Shown one piece after another: positions 44,605-52,914 of a stretch of DNA of 64,000 bases. Below the pieces are notes generated by a model that made no database searches, had not been told where the DNA came from, and worked only from the letters and a program-made list of their open reading frames with translations. The translations under genes were made by a program, and so were the position numbers. Source of the DNA: Tabrizicola_A aquatica (lineage in GTDB: Bacteria; Pseudomonadota; Alphaproteobacteria; Rhodobacterales; Rhodobacteraceae). The stretch lies in assembly GCA_965194375.1 (NCBI GenBank), contig CBDAEL010000003.1. One strand, written 5' to 3'. The first letter of the stretch is position 1. Every line of letters begins with the position of its first letter.

Positions 44605-44652
44605 TGTTTAAAACTCCGTCACAGGCATCTTCGTTAACGACTTTGGCGGCCA

Positions 44653-44660
44653 ATGGTTAA
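44653..44660 (-). promoter_or_regulatory. CtrA half-site in the sciP-ctrA gap
   Basis: Minus strand TTAACCAT, the CtrA consensus half-site, 50 nt before the ctrA start; a second GTTAACG occurs at 44633-44639. Suggests autoregulation. The full TTAA-N7-TTAA is not present. Confidence 0.5.
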
Positions 44661-44698
44661 CGTGAGGTTACTCTGCCAGAACGAAAGTAGAAAACAAT

Positions 44699-44977
44699 CT
44701 AAAGTTGTCTGTATTTCTGCAAAGTGGTTACCCGCAAAGCCTTGTCGCCATGGCGTGCCACGGCGTCGCGCCAAAGGGTAAACTCTTCCTCTGACAGGGA
44801 ATATCGCTCCAGCGCCTCCGCTTGGGTGATCAGACCAGAGATCACGGCCTTGACGACAATCGCCTTGCGGCTGGCCACCCAGCGGCGGGTGTCGGCGGGC
44901 GGCAGGTCGGCGCGGGTCAGGATGCTGCCATCCGGCAAGGTCACCTGTCGCGGACCATCAACGCGTTTGAGAAACAT
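44699..44977 (-). CDS. sciP: SciP-type CtrA inhibitory protein (DUF1153)
   Basis: 92 aa. The DUF1153 core reads VTLPDGSILTRADLPPADTRRWVASRKAIVVKAV, quoted in part as TRRWVASRKAIVVKAV, followed by the helix-turn-helix-like LSEEEFTLWRDAVARHG and the family ending LQKYRQL. SciP binds CtrA and blocks activation of its target promoters. Start at MFLKRVDGPR with GGAG 7 nt upstream; six upstream codons (from 44995) are open without a clear SD. Located upstream of ctrA on the same strand. Confidence 0.85.
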   Translation of the reverse strand: MFLKRVDGPRQVTLPDGSILTRADLPPADTRRWVASRKAIVVKAVISGLITQAEALERYSLSEEEFTLWRDAVARHGDKALRVTTLQKYRQL

Positions 44978-45042
44978 AATCGCTCCGTTTTCCATCGCAC
45001 CAAGGATGACCCGACGTCCTTAAGCGATCGTGAAGCCAGGGG

Positions 45043-45070
45043 TTGAGACTGCGCAGCATTTTCCTATATT
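45043..45070 (+). promoter_or_regulatory. Promoter of mnmA
   Basis: TTGAGA, 16-nt spacer, TATATT, about 65 nt before the mnmA start. Confidence 0.55.
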
Positions 45071-45136
45071 GCGCAACATCCGCCGTTGTTCCGCATCCCT
45101 GCCCTGATCTGCCCCCACCCCCCGAAAGTGCACACC

Positions 45137-46270
45137 ATGCTTGACCAAAGGCTCAACTCGCTTGGCCTGCCCAAACCGCCTTCGGAAACCCGCGTGGTGG
45201 TGGCCATGTCGGGCGGTGTGGATTCGTCGGTGGTGGCGGCCATGCTGAAGGACGAAGGCTATGACGTTGTGGGCGTCACCTTGCAGCTTTACGACCACGG
45301 CGCGGCCTTGGCGAAAAAGGGCGCCTGCTGTGCGGGGCGCGACATTCATGATGCGGCGCGGGTAGCCGAGGCGATGGGCTTTCCGCATTACGTGCTGGAC
45401 TACGAAAACACCTTCCGCGAGGCGGTGATCGAAGAATTCGCCGATGCCTATCTGGCCGGGGCGACCCCGGTGCCCTGCATCCGCTGCAATGAGCGCGTGA
45501 AGTTCAAGGACCTTTTGGCCACCGCCAAGGACCTCAACGCGGATTGCATGGCCACCGGGCATTACATTCAGCGCAAGATGGGCACCGGGCCAGAACTGCA
45601 TATGGCGACGGATGCGAACCGCGATCAAAGCTATTTCTTGTTTTCCACCACGGCCGAACAGCTGTCTTACCTGCGATTTCCCTTGGGGCATCTGGGATCC
45701 AAGGCAGAAACCCGGGCCTTGGCGGCCAAATACGGGCTGAGCGTGGCGGACAAGCCCGACAGTCAGGACATCTGCTTTGTGCCCAATGGCGACTATGCCG
45801 CCGTGATCGAAAAGCTGCGCCCCGGCGCGGCGGATCCGGGTGAGATTGTCGATCTGGCCGGCAAGGTGGTGGGCCAGCATCGCGGCGTGATCCACTACAC
45901 CATCGGCCAGCGCAAAGGTTTGGGCATTGGAGGCTTGGAAGAGCCGGTCTATGTCGTACGGCTGGAACCAGAAACCCGGCGCGTCGTGGTGGGTCCGAAA
46001 ACCGCGCTCTCCACCCGCACGATCCCGATCCGCGAGATCAACTGGCTGGGCGATACCCCCTTTGACAGCCGTGCCGAATGGCATCTGAGCGTCAAGGTCC
46101 GCTCCACACGCCCGCCACGTCCGGCGGTGATCCGGCCCTTGTCGGCGACCGAGGCCGAGGTGGAGCTGCTGGACCCAGAAGATGGCGTCTCAGCCGGGCA
46201 GGCCTGCGTGTTCTATGCCCCCGAAGGCGGCCGGGTGTTTGGCGGCGGCTGGATCTGGCGCGGGCGGTAA
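45137..46270 (+). CDS. mnmA: tRNA-specific 2-thiouridylase MnmA
   Basis: 377 aa. ATP-pyrophosphatase loop AMSGGVDSS, catalytic cysteines in VPCIRCNERVKF and DSQDICFVPNGDY, and tRNA-binding C-terminal domain. Thiolates U34 of tRNA Lys/Glu/Gln. Start at MLDQRLNSLG; upstream codons are open but unlike the family. Monocistronic, followed by two hairpins. Confidence 0.96.
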   Translation: MLDQRLNSLGLPKPPSETRVVVAMSGGVDSSVVAAMLKDEGYDVVGVTLQLYDHGAALAKKGACCAGRDIHDAARVAEAMGFPHYVLDYENTFREAVIEEFADAYLAGATPVPCIRCNERVKFKDLLATAKDLNADCMATGHYIQRKMGTGPELHMATDANRDQSYFLFSTTAEQLSYLRFPLGHLGSKAETRALAAKYGLSVADKPDSQDICFVPNGDYAAVIEKLRPGAADPGEIVDLAGKVVGQHRGVIHYTIGQRKGLGIGGLEEPVYVVRLEPETRRVVVGPKTALSTRTIPIREINWLGDTPFDSRAEWHLSVKVRSTRPPRPAVIRPLSATEAEVELLDPEDGVSAGQACVFYAPEGGRVFGGGWIWRGR

Positions 46271-46275
46271 GGCCC

Positions 46276-46319
46276 CAAAAACCTGCGAAGGTTTTTGCAA
46301 TTTTCTGTAAAGAAAATTG
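46276..46319. terminator. Tandem GNRA hairpins between mnmA and lpxB
   Basis: Two adjoining perfect 9-bp hairpins: CAAAAACCT-GCGA-AGGTTTTTG (46276-46297) and CAATTTTCT-GTAA-AGAAAATTG (46298-46319). Both loops are GNRA tetraloops. They fill the 54-nt gap between convergent stops, so probably a bidirectional terminator. Confidence 0.75.
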
Positions 46320-46324
46320 GAAGG

Positions 46325-47449
46325 TCAGAGCGCCGCAAGCACCGAGCGCGCCGCGCGCAAGCCGGGCGGATCACCACCCTGCCCCAGCCGCTGCATCGTG
46401 ACTTGCATTGCCTGCGTCTGGCCGGACGGGTCGGCCAGCAGTGCCTCAAGCGCGGGCGCAATCAGATCAGGCCGACAGCGCGCGCCGATAAACTCGGGCA
46501 CCACACGGGTTTCTGACACAAGGTTGACCAAGGTCACCGTGTCCACCTGTGCCGCGCGGCGCATCAGCCACAGGGTCAGGCGGTTCATATCATAGGCGAT
46601 CACCATCGGGCAGGCGTTGGCGGCCAGCTCCAACGACACCGTGCCTGACGCCGCCAGCGCCACATCTGCCAAGGCAAACGCCGCGCGTTTCTGGGCCGCA
46701 TCAGTGATGATCTGCGGTGCCACGGCCCAATCACGGGTCAGCTCGCGCACAAGGGGTTCCACGCCACGCACGGTGGGCAGGGCCACCCTCAACGTCGGGT
46801 GCTGGGCCTTAAGCCGCGCGATGGTGGCCCCAAAGACCGGGCACAGGCGGCTGACCTCCCCCTTGCGACTGCCGGGAAGGGCCAGCAGAAGCGGCCCCTC
46901 GCCCACCATCACAGCACGCTCCTCAGGGCTGGCCAGCGGCTCACTCACCACCGGATGGCCGACGAAATCGCAGGTCATGCCAGCGGCCTGCATATAGGGC
47001 GGCTCAAAAGGCAACAGCGCCAGCACATGGTCGATATCGCGCGCCATCTTGGCCGCCCGACCCGGGCGCCAAGCCCAAACCGAGGGTGCGACGTAATGGA
47101 TGGTGCGCAGGTCGGGGCGGGACTGCTTCACCAAAGCGGCGACCCGCAGGCAGAAATCGGGGCTGTCGATGGTGATCAGCGCGGCAGGTTGCGCGGCCAG
47201 CACATCGGCGGTGGCCTCGGCAATCCGACGCTTTAGGGCACGGTACTTCGGCAAGACCTCCACCAGACCCATGATGGACAGCTCTTCCATCGGGAACAGG
47301 CTGACCATGCCTTCGGCCTGCATCAAAGGCCCACCGATCCCGTGAAACTCCACCCCCGGTGACAGGGCTTTCAGCCCCGCCATCAGCGCCGCGCCCAAAC
47401 GGTCACCCGAGGGTTCCCCTGCGATCAGGTAAAGCCTTAGCGCGCCCAC
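46325..47449 (-). CDS. lpxB: Lipid-A-disaccharide synthase
   Basis: 374 aa from GTG 47449, giving (M)GALRLYLIAGEPSGDRLGA, the family N-terminus; another GTG at 47485 would overlap lpxI further. Family motifs: HGIGGPLMQAEG, YVAPSVWAWRPGRA and LPGSRKGEVSRLCP. Condenses lipid X with UDP-diacylglucosamine at the inner membrane. Last gene of the envelope operon, overlapping lpxI by 13 nt. Confidence 0.94.
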   Translation of the reverse strand: MGALRLYLIAGEPSGDRLGAALMAGLKALSPGVEFHGIGGPLMQAEGMVSLFPMEELSIMGLVEVLPKYRALKRRIAEATADVLAAQPAALITIDSPDFCLRVAALVKQSRPDLRTIHYVAPSVWAWRPGRAAKMARDIDHVLALLPFEPPYMQAAGMTCDFVGHPVVSEPLASPEERAVMVGEGPLLLALPGSRKGEVSRLCPVFGATIARLKAQHPTLRVALPTVRGVEPLVRELTRDWAVAPQIITDAAQKRAAFALADVALAASGTVSLELAANACPMVIAYDMNRLTLWLMRRAAQVDTVTLVNLVSETRVVPEFIGARCRPDLIAPALEALLADPSGQTQAMQVTMQRLGQGGDPPGLRAARSVLAAL

Positions 47450-48231
47450 AGGAACAGGCCCAGAGCTTCTGCCTCGGCTTGGCACGCGGGCAGGTCAAGA
47501 CAGATCACCCCACCGGCCCGCCAGCACAGCCCGCCAAGGCCCGCGGCGGCGGCATTGCGGATGGTCTGCACTCCCAAGGCGGGCAGGTCAATCCGGCGGT
47601 CCTGAGCCGGTTTGGGGGCCTTGTAGACCAAACCCTTCACAGGGCGCAGGGCCGCAGGGATTTGCGCCACAAACCCCAGCATGGCATCGGTGCCGGGCAA
47701 GGCTTCCACGGCAAGGCACAAGCCCCCCGCCACAACGCAAGCCTGCCCGACATCCACCGCCCCGAGCGCCGCCACGATCGCCTCGGCGCGGGCGGCGTCT
47801 TTTTCATCCTGCGGGCCGATGGTTCCGGCGTAAATCCCCGGACCCGGCACCAGATTCGGCGCAATCTCGGCCACGCCTTTCAGTGCAAAGCCGCTTTCCT
47901 CAAAAATCGCCAGAACCTCGCGCAGGGTGGCGTCATCGCCCTGCCCCATGGCAGCCAGAAGGCGCGGCACCATCGTGGCCGTTGCGGGATCAAAGACCGA
48001 AGGATCAAGCCGCGGGCGCTGCACAGCACCGGCAAAGCAGACTTCGGTCACTCCTTGATCTTCCAGCCAGCGCAGGAAGAGGGCCAGCCGTTCGACGCGG
48101 AAACTCTGGTCTGGCGTCAGGCCCGCCGGGGCAAAGCCCTCCAAAGCGCAGATCAATGGGCGGTCAGGACAGGCGGCGACCAGCGCGGCAGGCAGGCCTC
48201 CTGCCCCGGCAATGATCGCAAGCTTGGTCAT
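47437..48231 (-). CDS. lpxI: UDP-2,3-diacylglucosamine pyrophosphatase LpxI
   Basis: 264 aa. Start MTKLAIIAGAGGLPAALVAA, core GFVAQIPAALRPVKGLVYKAPKPAQDRR and the C-terminal GLGGLCWRAGGVICLD match LpxI (DUF1009), the alphaproteobacterial replacement for LpxH. Makes lipid X for LpxB. Its ATG overlaps the lpxA stop (ATGA). Confidence 0.95.
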   Translation of the reverse strand: MTKLAIIAGAGGLPAALVAACPDRPLICALEGFAPAGLTPDQSFRVERLALFLRWLEDQGVTEVCFAGAVQRPRLDPSVFDPATATMVPRLLAAMGQGDDATLREVLAIFEESGFALKGVAEIAPNLVPGPGIYAGTIGPQDEKDAARAEAIVAALGAVDVGQACVVAGGLCLAVEALPGTDAMLGFVAQIPAALRPVKGLVYKAPKPAQDRRIDLPALGVQTIRNAAAAGLGGLCWRAGGVICLDLPACQAEAEALGLFLWAR

Positions 48232-49025
48232 TTTGGCGTCAGGAAGTTGCGGTCCGACGCGCTGAGGATGAAGTCAGTCATCTCGCGCACGTAAGGACTG
48301 TCGGTTTCCTCAGCCAGCCTGCGCGCGCGATCGAGGAACGACCCCTCACCCTGTGCCAGCATCTGAAAGGCCGCACGCATGGCGGTGATATCGGCGCGAT
48401 CCACCCCCCGGCGTTTCAGCCCGACAAGGTTCAGCCCGTCCAAGACGCCGCGCGGGCCTTGGACAAGGCCGTGGGGCAGAACGTCATTGGTCACCATGGT
48501 CAGCGCGCCAATGATCGCCCCCTGCCCGATGCGGACAAACTGGTGAATTCCCGACAGGCCGCCGATGATGACGTCATCGCCAATCTGGCAATGGCCCGCG
48601 ATGGCGACCTGATTGGCCAAGATCACCCGGTTGCCGACATGGGCATCATGGCCGATATGCGCGCCCGTCATCAACAGGCAGTCATCCCCCACCGAGGTCA
48701 GCCCGCCGCCGCCTTCGGTACCCGTGTTCAGCGTGGCCCCTTCGCGGATCCGGCAGCGCGCGCCTACGGTCAGCCGGGTGCGCTCGCCCTTGAACTTCAG
48801 ATCCTGCGGAATCTCACCCACCGTGGCGAAAGGAAACACCACGGTGTCTTCGCCAATCTCGGTCCAACCGGTGACCACGGCGTGTGATTTCAGTGTCACG
48901 CCACGCTGCAGCACCACTTCGGCGCCCACCAGACAGAACGGACCGATCTGGCACTCAGGCCCGATGGTCGCGCCCTCCTCAACATAGGCCGAGGGGTGGA
49001 CAACAGCGGTGGGATGAATGGACAT
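48228..49025 (-). CDS. lpxA: UDP-N-acetylglucosamine acyltransferase
   Basis: 265 aa. Start MSIHPTAVVHPSAYVEEGA, left-handed beta-helix of hexapeptide repeats (IGPECQIGPFCLVG...), active-site His in MTGAHIGHDAHVG and C-terminal helical extension. First committed step of lipid A synthesis. Only 4 nt separate it from fabZ; frame upstream of 49025 belongs to fabZ. Confidence 0.97.
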   Translation of the reverse strand: MSIHPTAVVHPSAYVEEGATIGPECQIGPFCLVGAEVVLQRGVTLKSHAVVTGWTEIGEDTVVFPFATVGEIPQDLKFKGERTRLTVGARCRIREGATLNTGTEGGGGLTSVGDDCLLMTGAHIGHDAHVGNRVILANQVAIAGHCQIGDDVIIGGLSGIHQFVRIGQGAIIGALTMVTNDVLPHGLVQGPRGVLDGLNLVGLKRRGVDRADITAMRAAFQMLAQGEGSFLDRARRLAEETDSPYVREMTDFILSASDRNFLTPK

Positions 49026-49029
49026 GGGC

Positions 49030-49488
49030 TTAGGCCTTCGGGACGTCGAACATGGCCATAAACTCGGCCTCGCAGGCCAGTTCCCCTTCCACCATGGCGC
49101 GGCCGGCAAACTTCCAAACCCGGCCGCCACCGCGCAGGGCGGTCACATGCAATTCCATCACATCACCCGGCACCACCTTGCGGCGGAACTTCACGGCATC
49201 GACGCCCATGAAGAACACATTGGCGTTCTTATCGACCAGATCCATCGACAGACCAACCAGAATGCCCGAGGTCTGCGCCATGGCCTCGATGATCATCACG
49301 CCAGGAAACACCGGCATGCCGGGGAAATGGCCCTGAAACTGCGGCTCGTTGAAGGTGACATTCTTGATCCCGATACAGGATTTGTTCAGATGAATGTCGC
49401 GCACCTTGTCGACCAGAAGGAACGGATAGCGGTGCGGGATAATGCGCTGGATCAGCGCCAGATCGGCGGAAAGCGGGGCGTCGGTCAT
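49030..49488 (-). CDS. fabZ: 3-hydroxyacyl-ACP dehydratase FabZ
   Basis: 152 aa hot-dog fold enzyme. Catalytic His54 in GHFPGMPVFPG and Glu68 in MIIEAMAQ. Dehydrates beta-hydroxyacyl-ACP, competing with LpxA for hydroxymyristoyl-ACP, which explains the pairing. AGGAG SD. Confidence 0.97.
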   Translation of the reverse strand: MTDAPLSADLALIQRIIPHRYPFLLVDKVRDIHLNKSCIGIKNVTFNEPQFQGHFPGMPVFPGVMIIEAMAQTSGILVGLSMDLVDKNANVFFMGVDAVKFRRKVVPGDVMELHVTALRGGGRVWKFAGRAMVEGELACEAEFMAMFDVPKA

Positions 49489-49586
49489 GCTGTCTCCTCG
49501 GGTGGGGCGCGGCGCGATGGCCCCAAGTCTTGTCGGTTGGCACCCTGACTAGCAAGGCCAGCGCCGCGAGACAAGCCGGGCGGGGC

Positions 49587-50174
49587 TTAAGGCGCGCCGG
49601 GGGTCAGTCGGCCCTCGTCTACGGCCGCATCCAGCCGGGCAATCGCCTCGTCCGTGATGTCGATGTTTTCGAACCCGACAAATACAGCGCGGCTGTCAAT
49701 GATCGCAACCGCCCCACGCGCGGCCATCACCTCTGCCAGAATGGGCCGGGCGACCTCCAAGAAGCGCTGGCGGTCGCTCTCGAACTTGCGCTGCAGCTCG
49801 CGGGTCTTGGCGTCTTGGGCCTTGCGGATGCCTTCGACCTTTTCGTTGAACGCCTCGGAAAGTGGCGCGAATTCCTCGCGCGGCATCAAGGCGCGACGAT
49901 TGGTCAGATCTTTTTCCTCGGCCTCAAGCGCGGCCTCGATCCGACGGTTTTCATCGATCAGCGCTTTGCTATCGGCATCCTGACGGGCGATGACCGCCTT
50001 ACCAAAGGCCGAGCCGGTGAACAGTCGTTCATCGTCCAGGGTCAGGATTGCGACTGAGGGCGGCGCGACCAAGGCGTCTTGCGTCACCGCATCTGACGCC
50101 TCTGCCTCTTGCGCCACGCCGGGCTGGGCCAAAAGGCACAGCGCGGCGCAGGCAAGGGCAAGCACAAGACGCAT
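49587..50174 (-). CDS. skp: OmpH/Skp family periplasmic chaperone
   Basis: 195 aa. Signal peptide MRLVLALACAALCLLAQPGVAQ. The mature protein contains the long charged helical arms of Skp (ENRRIEAALEAEEKDLTNRR; EAFNEKVEGIRKAQDAKTRE) and the beta core APPSVAILTLDDERLF. Escorts unfolded outer-membrane proteins to the BAM complex. ATG overlaps the bamA stop (TGATG). Confidence 0.9.
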   Translation of the reverse strand: MRLVLALACAALCLLAQPGVAQEAEASDAVTQDALVAPPSVAILTLDDERLFTGSAFGKAVIARQDADSKALIDENRRIEAALEAEEKDLTNRRALMPREEFAPLSEAFNEKVEGIRKAQDAKTRELQRKFESDRQRFLEVARPILAEVMAARGAVAIIDSRAVFVGFENIDITDEAIARLDAAVDEGRLTPGAP

Positions 50175-52510
50175 CAGAACTTCGTCGAGATCGTCAGATC
50201 GAAGTTTTGCTCTTTGTCGTAGGACTCTTTGCGCAGCGCCTTGGAGAAGTTAAAGCGCAAGGGTCCAAGCGGGGTGTCCCACAGCACCGAGACCCCGACA
50301 GCCGAGCGAAGCTTGGCGGAATCGTCGACAGTGCCCAAGGTATTGTCCAGCCCCCAAACCGATCCTACATCGAGGAACGCCCCGCCCTTGATGCCGTATT
50401 CCTCGGGCAGACCGAGCGGGAAATCAGCCTCGAAGCGCGCCACGGCAAAGATATTGCCGCCCAGCGCATCTTCGTTGGGAGCGTTTTCATCCCGGGGACC
50501 GATACCATTGGGATCAAAACCGCGGATCTTACTGTTTCCGAAATAGCGGTCGGTAACACGGCTGGTGTAGCCGCCTGCTGTTGCGATTGCACCGCCTTCG
50601 AAAACGGCGCGAAGTGTGACTTCCTCATTCAGGATCTTGGTTTCGGCCACGGCCAAAGCCTCAGTCTTGAGGTATTTTACATCGCCACCCAAGCCCGCGA
50701 AATCCTGGCTAAAGCGCAACAGGATGCGGTTGTTAGGGTTCAAGCCCCCGATCTTGTTGTCGTAGCTGTAAGCATAGCCAATCGAGGATCCGATAGGGGA
50801 ATCCACGGTTCCTTCGGCCTGCAAAATGGCTGAGGAACCTCCGTCCACATTCTTGAGCTGGTCCGAGAACAGCCGATAGCGCAGTTCCAACCGGCCAAAA
50901 TCGCTGATCGGGAATTCCAACGCGGGCGAAATCGCAAGCGATTGAGTGTCATAGAAGGCGTCGGCGTTATCGCTGGTGCGATAAAAGGCGCCGAACTTCA
51001 GCCGCAAATCCCGGCCCAAAAGTGCGGGCTCAACGAAGTTGATCGAACTGTCCACGGTGTCAGCGCCCGTGGTGATGTCGATCCCCACCTTCTGACCACG
51101 GCCAAGGAAATTGTCTTCCGAGAAGCCAAGGGTCAGGCCCGCGCCTGAGTTAACGCTGAAAGAGGCGCCGATGTTCAAAGACCCGGTCGGCTGTTCCTCG
51201 ACGTCGACGTTGACCACCACTTGCTCACCGTCACTGCCGGGGGCCGCTTCGACATTCGCATTGCCGAAATAGCCCAAGGCGCGGATACGTTCAGCGGCCT
51301 GCCGGATTTCACGCGGGTTGAAGGGGTCGCCTTCGGCAGTGCGGAATTGGCGACGGATCACCTGATCAAGGGTGGTGGTATTGCCCTCGATGTCGATGCG
51401 TTCCACGAACACCCGATCGCCACGCGAGAGCACGAATTCGATGTCCAAAGTCTGATCGCGTTCGTTGCGCGTCAGCACCGGTTCGATGCGCACGAAGTTC
51501 AGGCCCTTGTTCAAGGCCAGCGTCTCCATGCGCGCGATGTTGTTTTCAATCAGCGCGGGGGAATAGACAACGCCCGAGCGCAGACGCTGCGCGTCGGCAA
51601 ACTCCGCCTCGTCCAGACCTTCGATGGTCGAGACCGTGCTGACCGACCCGATGCGATACTGCTGGCCTTCGCGCACGGTGATGGTGACAAAGCTTGCGTC
51701 CCGCTCAGCGGCCAACTCACCCGTGGCGTCCAGCACCTCGATGTCGATATATCCGCGCGACAGGTAGAAATCGCGCAAGAGCTGCTTGTCCAACTCCAGC
51801 CGCTCAGCCACGAAGGTGTCGCGCCCGATGATCTGGCGCAAAATGCCGGCCTGCTTGGTTTCCAAGACCTGCCGCAGGCGACGGTCGGAATAGGCACGGT
51901 TGCCCACGAAGGACAGACGCTCCACCTCAACCGGCTTGCCCTCGTTGATCTCGAACACCAAATCGACGCGGTTGTCGGACCGGCGGATGATCTTGGGGTC
52001 AACCGTGGCGGCCAAACGGCCCTCCACCCGGTACGCCTCGGCGATGGCAGCAGCGTCGGCCTCGGCCGTGGCAGGGTTGTAGACGTTGCGCGATTTGGAC
52101 TTCAACAGGTCCTTCAGTGCCTCATCCTTGAGGCGCTTGTTGCCCTCAAGGTCTACCACGTTCAGCATCGGCAATTCTTTGACAACGATCTTGAGCGTGC
52201 CGCCCTGAGGCAGAAATTCCACAGTTTCAAACAGACCAGAGTTCACGATGCGCTGATAGGCGTCGTTCAACTGCCCCGTGTTCAGCGTCTGACCGCGACC
52301 GATTCCCGCATAAGACAGGATGGTGGCAGCATCGACCCGAGTGTTGCCTTCGATGGTGACATCAGAAAAGCTGTAGCTTTGCGCCAGAGCCGGTGTGAAG
52401 AACGGCACGGAAATGACTGTTCCGCATAGCAGAAGCGCCAAAGCCGCTGGCCGCACAACCCCAAGGAAGCCCGGCTTACCTTTGCCTTTCGCATCTGCAA
52501 AATTCCGCAT
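50174..52510 (-). CDS. bamA: Outer membrane protein assembly factor BamA
   Basis: 778 aa. Long N-terminal signal ending near PALAQSYSF; five POTRA domains (first begins FSDVTIEGNTRVDAATILSYAG) followed by the 16-strand barrel with GGSSAILQAEG- and KIRGFDPNGIGPRD segments; VRGF-type motif here reads IRGFDPNG. Ends with a terminal aromatic STKF, the BAM recognition signal. Inserts beta-barrel proteins into the outer membrane. Confidence 0.97.
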   Translation of the reverse strand: MRNFADAKGKGKPGFLGVVRPAALALLLCGTVISVPFFTPALAQSYSFSDVTIEGNTRVDAATILSYAGIGRGQTLNTGQLNDAYQRIVNSGLFETVEFLPQGGTLKIVVKELPMLNVVDLEGNKRLKDEALKDLLKSKSRNVYNPATAEADAAAIAEAYRVEGRLAATVDPKIIRRSDNRVDLVFEINEGKPVEVERLSFVGNRAYSDRRLRQVLETKQAGILRQIIGRDTFVAERLELDKQLLRDFYLSRGYIDIEVLDATGELAAERDASFVTITVREGQQYRIGSVSTVSTIEGLDEAEFADAQRLRSGVVYSPALIENNIARMETLALNKGLNFVRIEPVLTRNERDQTLDIEFVLSRGDRVFVERIDIEGNTTTLDQVIRRQFRTAEGDPFNPREIRQAAERIRALGYFGNANVEAAPGSDGEQVVVNVDVEEQPTGSLNIGASFSVNSGAGLTLGFSEDNFLGRGQKVGIDITTGADTVDSSINFVEPALLGRDLRLKFGAFYRTSDNADAFYDTQSLAISPALEFPISDFGRLELRYRLFSDQLKNVDGGSSAILQAEGTVDSPIGSSIGYAYSYDNKIGGLNPNNRILLRFSQDFAGLGGDVKYLKTEALAVAETKILNEEVTLRAVFEGGAIATAGGYTSRVTDRYFGNSKIRGFDPNGIGPRDENAPNEDALGGNIFAVARFEADFPLGLPEEYGIKGGAFLDVGSVWGLDNTLGTVDDSAKLRSAVGVSVLWDTPLGPLRFNFSKALRKESYDKEQNFDLTISTKF

Positions 52511-52681
52511 CGCCAGCCCCCGGGTGTCACAAAATCATGTGTTCCTGACTAGCTTGAAGCGCAGGGCTTGTCAAAAGGCCAAAGGACGATCAAGCAGCTT
52601 CGGCGGCCCTTTCGCTGCGACATTTTCAAGCGCGGGCCATCCCTGCGCGTGGCACGCCCTGCCTGAGGGCCAGCGAAGGGA

Positions 52682-52819
52682 TCAGGGCTGGAGGAGCGCC
52701 GATCCCAAGAAAGCGCCCGCCAAAAGACCGACAAGCACGGTGCCAAGGCTGAACAGCCGGTCAGCATTCAGCCAGACCAGCAGGGAAACGGCCTTATAGC
52801 CATTTACGACAGCATCCAT
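52682..52819 (-). CDS. 45-aa single-span membrane protein between rseP and bamA
   Basis: MDAVVNGYKAVSLLVWLNAD is the N-terminal half (mildly amphipathic); residues 22-42 (LFSLGTVLVGLLAGAFLGSAL, one residue over the helix) form a Gly/Ala/Leu-rich membrane helix, followed by LQP. GAGG about 8 nt before ATG. Lies 95 nt after rseP and 171 nt before bamA on the same strand, so is part of the envelope operon. No family recognised; the GxxxG-like pattern suggests helix packing. Function unknown. Confidence 0.6.
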   Translation of the reverse strand: MDAVVNGYKAVSLLVWLNADRLFSLGTVLVGLLAGAFLGSALLQP

Positions 52820-52914
52820 CTTTGCGCCCTCAACTGAAGGTGGTGAGCCGTCAGGATGCCCATCGAATATGGCCGTTTTCAGGCGAAACCGTGCCCTTGG
52901 GGCGGCAATGGCCC

